A DNA stretch of 64,000 bases, taken from contig OZ014411.1 of assembly GCA_963965975.1 (NCBI GenBank), positions 7,177,001 to 7,241,000 of the forward strand, in the 5' to 3' direction. Position 1 is the first letter of the stretch. Each line of letters opens with the position of its first letter. A program made the translations under genes and the position numbers. Positions 46,464 through 59,300 of this stretch are shown piece after piece. Under the pieces are notes generated by a model, which was not told the origin of the DNA, made no database searches, and saw nothing but the letters and a program-made list of their open reading frames with translations. Origin of the DNA: Xestospongia bergquistia (taxonomy: Eukaryota > Porifera > Demospongiae > Haplosclerida > Petrosiidae).

Positions 46464-46748
46464 ATGGCTGAGGGAAAGGATTTGTTACCGTTTGAAAACT
46501 CTCCAGAATCTTTTATTAACAGTGAGTTTAGTTAATTCTGTTGTTTATGAAGGAATTATTGAGATAATTACACTCATTATATAAAGTAAGAATTCACATC
46601 ATAAATATTTTGGTTTGCGACAGGTTCTGGCCCTTTGACTGTACCACATGATGAGCATGTGAGTCAGACACTAGTAGATCTTCAAATCAACTCCAGCTCT
46701 ACAATATATATGGTTAATACTACAGTAGACCACACCGCTTACTCATAA
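46464..46748 (+). CDS. Small two-exon gene, unknown, copy 1
   Basis: Exon 1 is 46464-46521 (MAEGKDLLPFENSPESFIN plus one base), the donor ACA|GTGAGT is excellent, the acceptor TTTGCGACAG is good, and exon 2 is 46624-46748 to TAA. The 60-residue product is Ser/Thr/Asn-rich with no signal peptide or known motif. After the TAA the same frame stays open for about 30 more codons (..PFVEPPSAYIIVMAFSK..) to another donor, so the stop may have cut a longer gene. The twin at 53986-54270 has the same structure and the same TAA. Confidence 0.4.
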
Positions 46749-47810
46749 GCTAATGCCAGCAAATGTAACACTCCATTTGTAGAACCTCCGAGTGCATACA
46801 TTATTGTAATGGCATTTTCAAAGGCCTACCAGTACATGAGGTAATATTATTTGTTACCTTTTTAGTCATGATCTGTCTTGAAGTTATTTTTTAGAGAGAA
46901 GTTGAAATATAATTATATTAACAATCTCAGAACAATATTTGTTTGTACATTATAGTCAATAACAGGAATTAATTTGTTCACTTTCATCTAATAATGACTT
47001 TGTACATTCACAACATGCATGTTTGCTGGTTGATTGCAGGAATTATAAAAAATAGGGTGGTTCATCAGACACTGGAGGACACCACTAACATAACAATTGC
47101 TACCTGTGTTGGTGATACAAGGAGGCTGTTATGTAATGTAAAACAAAGCACGACTATAATTTTATTGCCATTAATACACTTTTGCATCTTAATCTACAAT
47201 AGAATATTGTAAATGTGTTCTGTTCATGTTGAACACATGCTATTATAAATTCAGTATTATTATAAATTATACAAGTTACAAGTTATAATTGGAGTTGGCT
47301 AATGCTAATATCATGATTCCATCATTTAGACAGTGTATTGTTAGCATTACTCACAGCATACATCAATCAATACCTATGTCTTGTTAAAATTACTTAAATT
47401 TAGGTATATATATTAATTTCTTTAGTACTTAGCACATTGGTCCTCAATTTTTGATTATTAATTTTATTATGAATGATCTACACTTTTGATGATTGTTATA
47501 ATTAGTAGATGTGAGTGAACAAATTGATAAGGTAATTAAAGGTCAATCAGAAAAGATTTTAGGCGGCACCAAGATACTTTGAAAGAGAAGACTAGTACAC
47601 TAAATTGTCCAAAGTGTATTAAAGGAACTTTTAATACATTTTAAAGTGTTTTATTATCTATGTGTAACTGAAGTGTTGACCATACCAGACTAGTAAGTCT
47701 ACAACATACAGGAGTATATGCACTCTTTATGTCATTAATAGCTGTTTATAAGATCATTAATTTTTGTAATCAAAAGTACTTTAGACTTTTTGAGCGTACA
47801 TATGTAAGTC
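46749..47810. other. Mixed duplicated sequence with one exon-like piece
   Basis: An open stretch at 46994-47212 repeats the GIIKNRVVHQTLEDTTN piece seen before each small gene. From 47300 on, the sequence matches parts of 5080-5720 and 31240-31850. No complete gene is seen. Confidence 0.35.
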
Positions 47811-47816
47811 ATTTAC

Positions 47817-48221
47817 CTGGAGGGTACATCCCTAGTGCTTCAATAGCAGAACTCATTGTGTTAGCTGTAAACATACCACCTTGAAATAAGGAGAAGGGAT
47901 CAGTTCATCAATCTGTCCATTCATCAATCTATTTATCTATTCATTCATCCATCTGGCATCTGTCCATTCATTAATCTTTTTATCCATTTACCACAAGATC
48001 ATGATCCAGGTAAAATAAAAGTTTAATTAACAAATAATTAAGGAGGTGCTTACTGAAAATGATTATTGCATGGTAGACCATTATTGTAAGGGCTAATGAC
48101 TGTGATGATTGGTTTAGTGAAGTCCTCATCCTATGAGTGTCATTTGATAGTCACGTGATAGCATTGTATTATGCGATTAAACCTTAAATCCTGCTCCTCT
48201 AAGATGAGCTCTAGCTGCAGA
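47817..48221 (-). pseudogene. ilvD: Dihydroxy-acid dehydratase (IlvD) remnant, three exons
   Basis: Minus strand, with GT..AG borders: exon a 48183-48221 (SAARAHLRGAGFK), exon b 48054-48130 (DEDFTKPIITVISPYNNG then LPCNNHF), exon c 47817-47879 (GGMFTANTMSSAIEALGMY then PP). These match three conserved blocks of the IlvD/Edd family: the R-A-x-L-R-A-x-G segment, D-E-D-F-x-K-P-x-I..PCN-x-H with a cluster-ligand cysteine, and C/G-GGMYTANTM-x-SAIEALGM. Exons a and b join in phase 0. The roughly 140 residues normally between b and c, with other cluster ligands, cannot fit in the 174-bp gap, so the gene is truncated. IlvD makes branched-chain 2-oxo acids from dihydroxy acids, a step animals normally lack. 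Confidence 0.8.
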
Positions 48222-48239
48222 CTGTTCAATATATGATAT

Positions 48240-48660
48240 TATAATATAATTATTAAGCACTCACTCTTTTCACCCACAAATGATGATCTTTCTTTCCAGT
48301 TAATGCATTGTTATTTACCTGATACAACAGTGAATAACAACTTAATGGGTACCTTTAAACTAGGAGAAGCGTCTAAAGACAGGAATGTTTCCATAGGAAT
48401 GCTTATGATATATTATTTGTGTCAGATACTATTATTCATGGAATCTGTAATTGGAACGTCCATTTCACGAATTTCTGATATTTCTAACTTCTACAATCCG
48501 TAGTTCTATTTTATTATTTATTGTTTTTCTCTATTTAGTAGCATCAGTTCATCTAATATTAGCTGGCTACTAAAACTTAACATTAACTTTACTTTGGATT
48601 GACTGACATTTCTTGTAGTTTAAATAAAGTTAAGATTTATCAAAAAGAAATAAAATGTAA
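48240..48660. other. Unique AT-rich sequence, possible lost 5' part of the IlvD remnant
   Basis: A minus-strand stretch near 48270-48305 (AACTGGAAAGAAAGATC, then GTGAGT) could be an upstream exon, but I cannot match it. The plus-strand open frame at 48303-48503 has no recognisable features. Confidence 0.3.
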
Positions 48661-48719
48661 ATGTATTGCCTGGGTAACAGATACACACACACACACATTG
48701 ACAGACTACAGTACCCTTG

Positions 48720-50325
48720 CTATGGGCCCAAGTGCAGCGAGGTTAATAACTCCAACTCACATCTTGGCTGATCCCACCAGTGAATGGGTTGATAGCTTCA
48801 CAATACTAAAGTTGTCTGCATGGAGCACATCACAAACAGTGGCGTCATTAGAGGGGTATTTTGCACCCAGTCATCCGCATAATGCACCCAGTCCCACTCA
48901 TAACCGAGAGAACTCACTACTAGAGTAATTTAGTCTTTAGCACACTTTCCAGTTGATACTAATTGCCCCCTGCCCCTCTAATTAGTAAAGAGTAAACGCT
49001 ACTTTTAACGTTCAGTTAGTTACTTACAAGAGAACTTGGGAGTTCAATTAGAAATAATTAATTAATAATTAACCTTAATAATGAAGTCACGTGACAAGTC
49101 AATGATGAAAAGAAGGCTCTAAAACTAATGTTAATATTTGTTAATTACTTTTATTAGTATTGCCATAACTTAATTTCTTTGTTATTCAATAATAATTATG
49201 TTCTAAACTTAATGGGTCCTCATGTACTATGATTATAATAATTCATATGGTTTGCACACATACATGATCCACTCTAGAGATGCCCCTGATCACAAATGGA
49301 GATATCAAAAGACGACTCAAACAGAAATAATACAAACTTTGGGACAAAAAGTGTGAGCCAATACCAGCTACCCTTCATCACACAAGTGCACAGAAGTGTG
49401 CAGAAAGCTAGTCACTGCATATCCTATTCTTAGAGATGTTATTGGGAATGGATTTGTAAGTTATTGCACTTTATAAGTTATAACACCTCTCCAAAGTTTT
49501 TGATTTCAACTATTATTATTAATTTCATTATTATTGCTATACAATGTTTTTTTTTCGATAGAGAACTTGAAAAAAACAGCTCAGGCAGAAAATGAGCAAC
49601 ATGAGAAGACCATCATCTTCATCTGATTTGGATGAGGTGAGATAATTATTGGTATCATGATTAAAATACTTTGTTCTTTCCATGTGGTAGATGGAAAATT
49701 GTGAAACCCCAAAGTCCCATTAGGAAACACTCGGTAATAAATTAGTCTTTGTAAACTAATACATCATTATTATGCTGTATTTATCAATGAAACTATTATT
49801 ATTATGTACCTCCATCCAGATTGAATCAGGTGGAATCTCTAAGAGACAAAAAGTTTCTGATAAGAAAAATTTGGTGAGTTTACATTAAGGTTACATGATT
49901 TGTATTAACTGTTTCGTAATTTTAATATTTACATATAGTTTAATACAGAAAAATCCCAAGAGACTGACCATGATGTTGATGAGAGCAATCTTGCTCTTCT
50001 CTAACATCATCTGGCAAAACATGATAATGAAGTGTTGGACACAAAGTCTTTGATGTATGCCACTGTTTCCAGTTGAAAAAAATGGATAATTAAAGACATT
50101 CCACCTGTTTATCAAATCCTTGATTTGTTTCCATCACTAAAAAATATGTGGGTAATGAAAACTATTATGTACAATCATTCATTATCATTATTATTTAGTT
50201 GATGTGTAAATTTTGTAAATATTGCTTTTTTTAATGGTCAGATGCAGTTGACATTCTAGAATCCACCAATGAAGCCATTGACACAAGCAATTATAAAAGC
50301 ATGCATGCCTTTCAAAAGTTTATAC
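48720..50325 (+). pseudogene. S7: SAMD3-like downstream half of an S gene
   Basis: There is no SAM exon. Exons present: 49278-49455 (RDAPDHKWRYQKT.., with TGG changed to TGA at 49354-49356), 49589-49636 (KMSNMRRPSSSSDLDE), 49820-49873 (IESGGISKRQKVSDKKN with an intact GTGAGT donor, unlike S3), about 49949-50145 (KNPKRLTMMLMRA in the shifted frame; same TAA-bearing text as S3), 50242-about 50318. It is broken at different places from S3 and S6, so a consensus of the three shows the ancestral reading. Confidence 0.6.
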
Positions 50326-51240
50326 ACTAGCTCTAGTGAACTCTTTTTAGTCTGTATCTAGTTATTCCAAGAACATTATTTTATTTTGACTGTATTGTTA
50401 GCATACATTTTAGTCAATAACAGGAATTAATTTGTTCACTTTCATCTAATAATTAACTCTTGCAGCTGCAGCATACTGATTGATTGAAGGGTACAGTACT
50501 TTCTTTGACTACTGGTCAGTTATAAAATAATACTTTTTAAAGAAAAATTAGCCATTATTATTTACTTAAATTTAATTACTTAAATTTAGGTATATATATA
50601 TATTGATTTATATAGTACTCAGCATGTTGGTCCTCAATTTTTGATTATTAATTTTATTATGTATGATCTACACTTATGCTTGTTATAATTAGTAGACGTG
50701 AGTGAACAAATTGATTAGCTAAATAAACGTCAAGCAGGAAAGATTTTAGGTGACACCAAGATACTTTGAAAGAGAAGACTAGTACACTAAATTGTTCAAA
50801 GTGTATATTAAAGGTCCTTTTAGTATATTTTAAAGTGTTTTATTAGCTGTGTATAACTGAAGTGTTGAACATACCAGACTAGTAAGTCTACAACATACAG
50901 GAGTATGTTTCATGTTCATATGATATGCTTTTTATGTCATTAATAGCTGTTTATAATCTATTTTAACATTAGTGTTAATTTGCAGTGTATATATATTATA
51001 TTGTGTGTAGTACAAGGTACTAAATAATATATTCATTTCTTGTTACTGGTTCAATTCGTAGACAAAAAAGATACAATGTGGAGGTGTCACAATGAACCAG
51101 GCAACTTGCAATATTGTGAGATCATAACAAACTGGGCAACTTGTAAAACTACTAAAACTTAATATTAACTTTACTTTGGATTGACTGACATTTATTGTAG
51201 TTTAAATAAAGTTAAGATTTATTAAAAATAAAAAAAAGTT
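50326..51240. other. Duplicated non-coding tract
   Basis: Matches 13499-14408. Nothing further is seen. Confidence 0.5.
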
Positions 51241-51695
51241 GCCCAAACGATTCCTACTCGCTCACCCACTCAGGCTTCCACTTAGGTAGGCTCCAGGATT
51301 CCCTGCTATTGCTAGCTGAGATAAAGTTAAGATTTATAAAAAAAACATGTTGTGTTGCCCAAACGATTCCTACTCGCTCACCCACTCAGGCTTCCACTTA
51401 GGCTCCAGGATTCCCTGCTATTGCTAGCTGGGACCGCCACCTGGCTTGGTAACCCTCGTCTTCGCGAGGTAATCCTGGCTGGAGCATCGCCCTAACTTAA
51501 AACCAGCCGTACGGGATTCCAGCTCTTAGGGAATGTCGCATTCAGGAACCGGGAACCACAAATACACCAGCCTCTTCTCGTTTAAAGGGAGACTACCAGC
51601 CCTATCCTAGTCGGCCTTTCGGATACTCCGTAGAGTATGCTGGTAACCATCTCAGAGGTCTGATGCATTGCAGAACGCTGGCCCACAACACAACC
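51241..51695. repeat. GC-rich hairpin-bearing repeat, copy 3
   Basis: Near-identical to 14409-14870, including the tandem partial copy at its start. Confidence 0.5.
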
Positions 51696-52004
51696 TATCC
51701 AATTCATTTCCTTTTATATGTACTGCAGATTTTGTCTTCAGTCTCTTGTGGGGCGGCACTGTGTACGCTTATGAATCTCATTAACGGAACCGATGAATAT
51801 GTTTGTTTACAGTCATCTATGAACTAAAAAGACTGTTAGAATACTTTTGATGACCAAGAATAAAACCAGTTCTACTTAAACAAACTAGAACAACGTTACT
51901 AATAATTTTTATCATATCTTATTTTTATAGGAGCTTAAAAAAATAAAAATCATTACCTAAACACTCTTCTTCGTTATCTAAATTTATAACAGCTCCTTTA
52001 GTTC

Positions 52005-52189
52005 GGGTCCTTCTTGGTGTAACTTCTATGATGATGTAACTTGTACTATGATGATGACATCACTATGTGTCATAAGGTTTGGTTTAGGGTGTAGGTGATG
52101 GATTTAGATGATGTCATCATATATGATGACATCATTATCTGTCATTTAATGATGATGTCATCAGAGTGAAGTTACACCAAGAACCACCC
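52005..52189. mobile_element. MITE with 8-bp target duplication (185 bp)
   Basis: Ends GGGTCCTTCTTGGTGTAACT and the near-complement (two mismatches near the tip), flanked by TTTAGTTC at 51997-52004 and 52190-52197. Both sister copies have one TTTAGTTC and no insert (15170-15177, 44697-44704). The inside is rich in GATGATGTCATCAT-type palindromes and is non-coding. An 8-bp duplication fits hAT-like elements, though the ends are not CAG. Confidence 0.92.
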
Positions 52190-52197
52190 TTTAGTTC

Positions 52198-53985
52198 CTC
52201 AAGTGCTCCAGCTTTGGATAACTTTCTTCAGTTAATGGCTGTTGTCGTAGCTATAATTTGCTAATTATATAGGGTCAACCTAAGACTGTTTATATAACAA
52301 CAGTTAATACGACATTCATAATTTTATGTCTCAATTTTATAAGAAGTGGTGCCATAAATTTAAGCTTTTAAAAAGTGCAATGTAAAATATATAGTACACG
52401 AAGAGAAGCCAGATAAATAATAAGTTATAAGGACAAAGTTAAAAATACCAGTCAAACAGGTTTTGGATATATATTATCAGTAGCAACAATGGACAGGGGT
52501 CAACTCCCTTCTGGAAGTAGAGATAAGGAAAGAGGTGAGGCTTCATTTTATCTCTCTTTAGTAGGTGTAAGATCTTCAGGTACTTCTAATATTAACCTCT
52601 CAATTGTACACAGATCTTGTGAAGGGACAACGTCCTGATCTTTGGTAGTTTGTTAATGCCTTTGGCATTAAGATGTACATATACGCATGAATGACCTCAA
52701 ATCATTTTCTTCAGACTGACCATATAGTATACACATACTATTCACCTCATCTGTTAGGTAGTCCATTGTAGTGAGACATATAATATATAGATGACATAGA
52801 CAGTGGTTGTTTCTATTGCCTACAGTTTACATTTTTTATATGAAAAGTGCATGTACATTCGAACCTTCATCTGATTGATAGAAAAGCATGAATGGGTCTT
52901 GTTTAATGGTTTTGCTGCATTAACAGGAGTAACCTATGTTACTGGTGATTGATTGTACAAAATACAATTTTGAACATACATTACTGTTACTGATATAGAA
53001 CTATTAAGTATTGTTTTCAGTGAATTAAGAATAGTGTCTATTCTGATATTTCACTATCCCTACAAGTTTATAAATGGCATTGCCTACTTTTAATGTAGTA
53101 TTCATACATACAGTGTTAATATACAGATGTATGTGTTATCTACATACATCTTATCTAATGTTTTCAACCTATACTTGAACAACTGGACACTTAGTTCTAT
53201 TAAACATAACAATTGATGTCATAAATGTTATTTGTTATAATATATTTGACTAATGATGTTGAAGTCTTTGTTATGTGAATACATAAAGGTTGGCATGTTT
53301 TGTTACATCAATATCTGAAGAGATTCACCAGAGCTTTCATACCTAAATATTATATTAAACATAGGGACAAATCTATGAGACTGATCTTGTCAAATAACAG
53401 GATTATAGGTGCATACCCTTCACAGATGTAGTCTAGAATATTGTCCGAATTACTTAACTCATCAAAAATCAAGTCCTAAAGGTGAATTTTCATGTTACCC
53501 AATAATATTGATTGAGTATCACTCTTAACATCTATTTTCTATACAAGGACACTACTATAGTTTGTGCCTTATTATTGCATGCTGTATAAGTTTAGTAATA
53601 TATCAGTAAACATAATCCTGTGTGACAGCATAAGTTTGTATTAATTTGATTTTTTTTTAAATTTAAATATTATACCTGACTTTGTACATTCACAACATGC
53701 ATGTTTGCTGGTTGATTGCAGGAATTATAAAAAAATAGGGTGGTTCATCAGACACTGGAGGACACCACTAACATAGCAATTGCTAGCTGTGTTGGTGATA
53801 CAAGGAGGCTGTTATGTAATGTAAAACAAAGCATGGCTATAATTTTTTTGCCATGAATACACTTTTGCATCTTAATCTACAATAGAATATTGTAAATGTG
53901 TCGTATACTTCCGTTCACGTCAAACACGTGCTATTATAAATTCAGAATTATTATAAATTATACAATTATATTATGTAATATTATT
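52198..53985. other. Duplicated tract, twin of 44705-46463
   Basis: It carries the same exon-like pieces (minus about 52485-52765; plus about 53718-53815). No complete gene. Confidence 0.35.
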
Positions 53986-54270
53986 ATGGCTGAGGGAAAG
54001 GATTTGTTACCGTTTGAAAACTCTCCAGAATCTTTTATTAACAGTGAGTTTAGTTAATTCTGTTGTTTATGAAGGAATTATTGAGATAATTACACTCATT
54101 ATATAAAGTAAGAATTCACATCATAAATATTTTGGTTTGCGACAGGTTCTGGCCCTTTGGCTGTACCACATGATGAGCATGTGAGTCAGACACTAGTAGA
54201 TCTTCAAATCAACTCCAGCTCTACAATATATATGGTTAATACTACAGTAGACCACACCGCTTACTCATAA
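53986..54270 (+). CDS. Small two-exon gene, unknown, copy 2
   Basis: Exon 1 is 53986-54043 and exon 2 is 54146-54270, with the same splice sites, length and TAA as the 46464 copy. One change seen in the coding part: PLTV becomes PLAV. See the copy 1 entry for what the product looks like. Confidence 0.4.
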
Positions 54271-55995
54271 GCTATTGCCAGCAAATGTAACACTCCATTT
54301 GTAGAACCTCCGAGTGCATACATTATTGTAATGGCATTTTCAAAGGCCTACCAGTACATGAGGTAATATTATTTGTTACCTTTTTAGTCATGATCTGTCT
54401 TGAAGTTATTTTTTAGAGAGAAGTTGAAATACAATATTAATAATCTCAGAACAATGTTTGTTTGTACATTGTAGACAATAACAGGAATTAATTTGTTCAC
54501 TTTCATCTAATAATTAACATTTGAAGCTGCAGCATACTGATTGGGTGAAAGTTAGAGTACTTTCTTTTAGTCATTATCCAAAATTTAAGTTATAATTGAA
54601 ATCATGATATGAATTTGCAAGTAATTAACTTGATATTGAGTTACTATATAGGATTAATATAACTATGACAACCGTGCCTATGATAATGATTTATTAAGTG
54701 TGGATTCTTGGATTATACACTACAACACTAATATATATTGCAGTGTATATATATTATATTGTGTGTAGTCCAAAGTACTAAATCATCCATTAATTAAATA
54801 CTAATGGTTCAATTAGTAGACAAAAGAGATACAATGTAGAGATGTCCTATGAATTATATATTAGTATACGTTGTAGTCTATGACGTGTCAATTTGTTCAC
54901 TCACATACGTAGGAAGTGTGTGGGACCTTCAATTATTTACATGGGTGTGTTGTAAGCATGAATAAGTTAACTACAGTAGTTTCTTTGTAAGACTGTGTAG
55001 GCTGCTGGTAGCTTCAACTTGTAGCTCTACTTAAAGCCTACAGTCTTGCAGCTAGAACCTTTTTGTTTCTCAATAGCTTTCTCATCAAATATATTCTGTA
55101 TGATCTAAGCAGCAATAGATTATTTAGGAATAGGTTTATCCACAATACTAATAAAATATAATACGAAATGCTATTTCACAGATTGATAAATATATGTATA
55201 GGTCCTGTAAGTCACAACAAAAATGAAAGATTTGTGTGTATGAATATATATTATAATTAAATTTTGTTACGGCTGCAATCATGAACAATAAAGAGAATTA
55301 ATACAATTCTGATGAACAACCACTTCACCAATCAAAGACATTGTGTCATTTATCTCAATCTACTATTGTCAACTCATACAACACTACAGTACAGATTAGT
55401 AGCAAGATGTGGTGTTATAATAAAACTAAATAGTAGTTGTTTAGTCCGTTAAATATAATTATAAGTTATAAAGGATACATAGAGCCACAACATACATAGC
55501 TACAAGATGGATTGCAGTTACAACAGACTCTTTTAATATCTGTGACAAGACGTTTATACTATTATTATCTCTAGAGAGGATGACCAGTGTTATAGTATGG
55601 GAATTTAGATGTTCCATGAATTAAACACATTCTCAGTCTGTTTTATTCAGTGACATTACTGTCGTCGTATTCAGAGAACATCAGTCTCATGCTACAACAT
55701 TTGGTGAATGTATTATTCTGTCTTTAAGTAGAGGACAAGCTATAGCAAAATCATAACCACATAAAAGGAAGTATCATTTTTGTTATTTTCATTGTAGGAT
55801 TGATTGCTGTCAATTTTATGATAGAATATAACCAGTATAGAAGAAAGTACTTGTTATAGTAAATGGTCTTTGTGGAGTCATCAGGACAATAAGGTGATCT
55901 AGTCATGATGGCATCCATTAGTGAAGTTAAAGCTACTACTAGTAATAATAAAAACACTTGTTTGGTAAACTAAATCTTTAAAGTATAATGTAATA
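54271..55995. other. Last duplicated non-coding block
   Basis: 54540-55990 matches 3120-4740 and 29500-30880. The right border of the whole duplicated region is near 55990. Confidence 0.55.
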
Positions 55996-56204
55996 AACTT
56001 CAATTGTTTTATTTATATAGTTTTTTAAGTCTAATTATTTGATATATAATTTTTTTGATTTGTCAACAGTATATAGTAGTTCATCAATCAGAGCTAGATA
56101 GTAAGCTTTGTCAGCAATATCTGTTGTAGTGAACTATATATATATAACCTAATGTACAAAGAATTTATAATTTGAGTGCAACCACAAAATATTTTAACAA
56201 ACAA

Positions 56205-56210
56205 TTTATT
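56205..56210 (-). terminator. Polyadenylation signal of the Kelch-kinase gene
   Basis: AATAAA on the minus strand (TTTATT as written), 111 bases after the stop codon at 56321-56323. Confidence 0.6.
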
Positions 56211-56320
56211 TAACAAGAGACTGTGCATACATAATAAATACCTGATGAAATATTAGAAAAATGATCACATATATTACAAAATAATATAAGTAAAAAAAAT
56301 ATATAATTAAATTGTCTGAA

Positions 56321-59300
56321 CTACATATGTTCAAGGTCAGTAAGTACTTCAGTAATAGACGGCCGAAATTGACTCTCATTAGAAATGCACCTTTGAACAA
56401 GATGTTTCATAGCTGGCCACTGGATAGTCTCTGACTGAGTCATCTTGTCAGCACTTTTTGAAGCAGGAGGTTGACATACAGTCATCTCCATGAGTAGGAC
56501 ACCAAAACTAAAAACATCCATTGCTGGAGAATGTTGATCAGGAAATGGCGCTTCTGGTGCTGAGTAGAAAGGATTACCAGGTGCTACACTGCAAACTGAG
56601 ATGCTTTGAACAAGATTAGCTGAGCCATAATCACAGAGCCTAGCCTTCCATATTTCACTACCAGATGGTTCAAGGAGGACATTGGGACTACTAACATCAC
56701 GATGTAATATAGGGTGTGGCTGCCAGAGATGAAGGTAGTTTAGAGCAGCAGATATGTCTTTAGCAATCTTAATAACTTGAGGATGATTTAATGAAGATTT
56801 GTTAAGTTCTTTATGTAAATTTGTTGGCATTAGTTCTGAGAGGATAATAGGAGTACCCACTCGAGTGGCTCCTATAAACTGGAGGAGATTGGGATGACGT
56901 ACTCGAGCAACAATTTCCATTTCTCGTGTAAAAACTGATATGTTATAAGGTGACAGGATAACTTCATGAAGAAATTTGGCAGCTACTCTAAGGCCACGAA
57001 ATTTGGCCACCTTGACTTCTCCCCAGCCTCCTTTCCCAAGGACCTCTTCAGTCATCTCAATCTCCTCCCTGCTCACTACCCAGTATGACTGGTCTTGTAA
57101 GTGTTGAATTTGTTTTTGAAGAGTGTCATTAATTTTTTGTGTTTGTTGAAGAGCAGTAGTTGTCTCTTTGAGTTCTTTTTCCGTATTATAACCTTGTTGA
57201 TAAAACTGATCGCGTTCTTGACGAAGTACTCGTTCTCTTTCTTGACTATCCAATAGCTGTTGGTGATTCCTCTCTAGCTGATCTTCTAGTTGTTGTTGAA
57301 GTAACCTTTCTCTATTCTCATGTTCACGTTGGAGTGTAGCTTGAGTTTGTTGTGCATCTGTAATTAATTGTTGTTTTTGTAGAAGTTGCCAACGTAGCTG
57401 TTGTAGTTGTCTTTCTTTTGTCAGAAGGTCCTCTTGAAGAGTTCTTATGACATCTATCTGCTGATTTATTGTATCTTGTAGCTCTTTGCTGGTAACGTCA
57501 AGTTGTCGAGTTAAATGTTGGATTTCTTTGTCTTTCTTTTGTGTCTCTTGACATGTTAAAGAATGTTCGACATGTGTAGGAGACTGGAGAGCATGTTGAG
57601 GTGGTCTATTTCTCCCAGAAGCTTGTATAGATGTATTTTGTCTCTTTTGTCGTAACTTCAGTTGATGTTCATCAGTTGATCTCCACTGTAGTTTATCTTG
57701 ATATTCTTCAGAATGTGTTACGAATGTTAGTACATTTCCTACAGACCACATGCCATCAATACAAGCTGCAATGGGAAATAAGTATGACATTATAAGTGGC
57801 AGATACTCCTATGTATGTGCGTGTGCATGCTATATTATAAAAGTTATACTCTAATACATTACTTACTTAGTTCTATTACTGTGCTATCATTGAGTTTATA
57901 GTTAATAAAACCATCTCTCCATCCCCCAAATTGAACTAGCCATACAGTGGTAAGTGATATGTTCCATACTGCTAAGGAATGGCCCCACCTCTCAGTCACT
58001 GACTCTGGTAGATTGAGCTGTAACATGCAATATACATCACTGGCTGGTATGAGTAATGAAACTGTAAAGTAGTCATCATAATGACTTCCATTACAAACAA
58101 GTAAAAATTTTATAATTTAAATAAAAATTTTAATGGCAAGCTGTTCAAATTTTGTGAGTATATTATGCTTGATTGTAAGATAACTAGTAACTAACTTTTG
58201 TCCAGGTCTTAGTATCAGTGTTAAACAACCAGCTGTCATATGTATGATATCCACCCACCACCATCAAGTATAAGTCACTGATAATAGTGGTAGCATGACC
58301 ATTTCGACTCATAGGCCAATTCACTGATTTGGGAAGTTGTTCACTAAATGCCTGCCAGTGCTAAGGTAATAAAATAAACAAAATTAGTTTATAATTGTTG
58401 TAAGTTTAATAAACAATGTTATAACATAGCAACCAGGCCACTGAATTATTTATTACTAAACAGTTTACCAATGTGATTTTATCCTAATTTATAATGCATA
58501 TATTGTGGTTATACTTACTACTGCTGTAATTGTACATTGAGCAATGTACACAGTGTTGTTACGACCATTTGGTGTCTTACCACCAAATAACAGAGCTCTA
58601 TTATTTGGTAGTGATGTAAGAGTGAAGTCATCACAAGGAGGTGGGGCTTTTCCAGTAATATCTGGTACGACCCAGTGACCTGAAACACAGTCATAAAATT
58701 GTATTTGATGTTGTTAATATGATATATTCATTTTCTTACCACTGGCTAACTGATAGTAGTGGTGCTCATTAGTACGAACATAACGATGATTATATATAAA
58801 CTTGTCACTATACTCAGCACCAGGTTGCATCATGTTAGGACGTGTACCATATCCACCTATTACTAGTATGTGATAATCCTCTTTATAAAATACAGCTGGT
58901 ATCGTACAACAGGCTGACTTCATCATAGGACCAAAGCGTGGATTACTAGAAAAGTGTTCAGTCCATGTAAGCGTAACAGTGTTGAGTGAATGGAGACAGT
59001 TATGATGACAGTGATCATGATTACAATACCCTCCGAAATAGAAAATCCTGCTACCAATAACAGTGGAGGCATAGCCCCAGACACCCAAAGGAGGTTTCCC
59101 ATTGGTAGATCGTTGTTCCCATTTACCAGTTGGCAAGTGCAATACATCAATAACAGAGGTCATTCTATGCTTATCTTCATTATCATGTACCTTAGGGAGA
59201 TCATATAGATCACCACACCACATGTAGAGGTAGTCGTCCACTATATGTGTGGAATGATAGGCCCTTCGTGGAGGTATATAATTATCTGCAACAATAACAA

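Larger units (their letters stand above)
42390..46870. repeat. Second-order segmental duplication (partner 48660-54420)
   Basis: 42390-43200 matches 48660-49490, 43440-45000 matches 50640-52480, and 45000-46870 matches 52480-54420, in the same order. The 11870-15450 region is a third relative of the first two parts. Boundaries are approximate. Confidence 0.8.
48660..54420. repeat. Second-order segmental duplication (partner 42390-46870)
   Basis: See the 42390-46870 entry. This copy has gained the 185-bp MITE at 52005 and retains the 49500-50640 stretch that the partner lost. Confidence 0.8.

Noticed and set aside
47817..48221. Bacterial contamination as the source of the IlvD blocks
   Set aside because: The blocks are separated by introns with proper GT..AG borders in AT-rich eukaryotic sequence, and exons a and b join in phase.
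57766..57790. Start codon at 57790 (minus) for a kinase-only protein
   Set aside because: This ATG and the next eight codons fall in an intron; the acceptor TTGCAG at 57766-57771 joins in frame to upstream Kelch exons.
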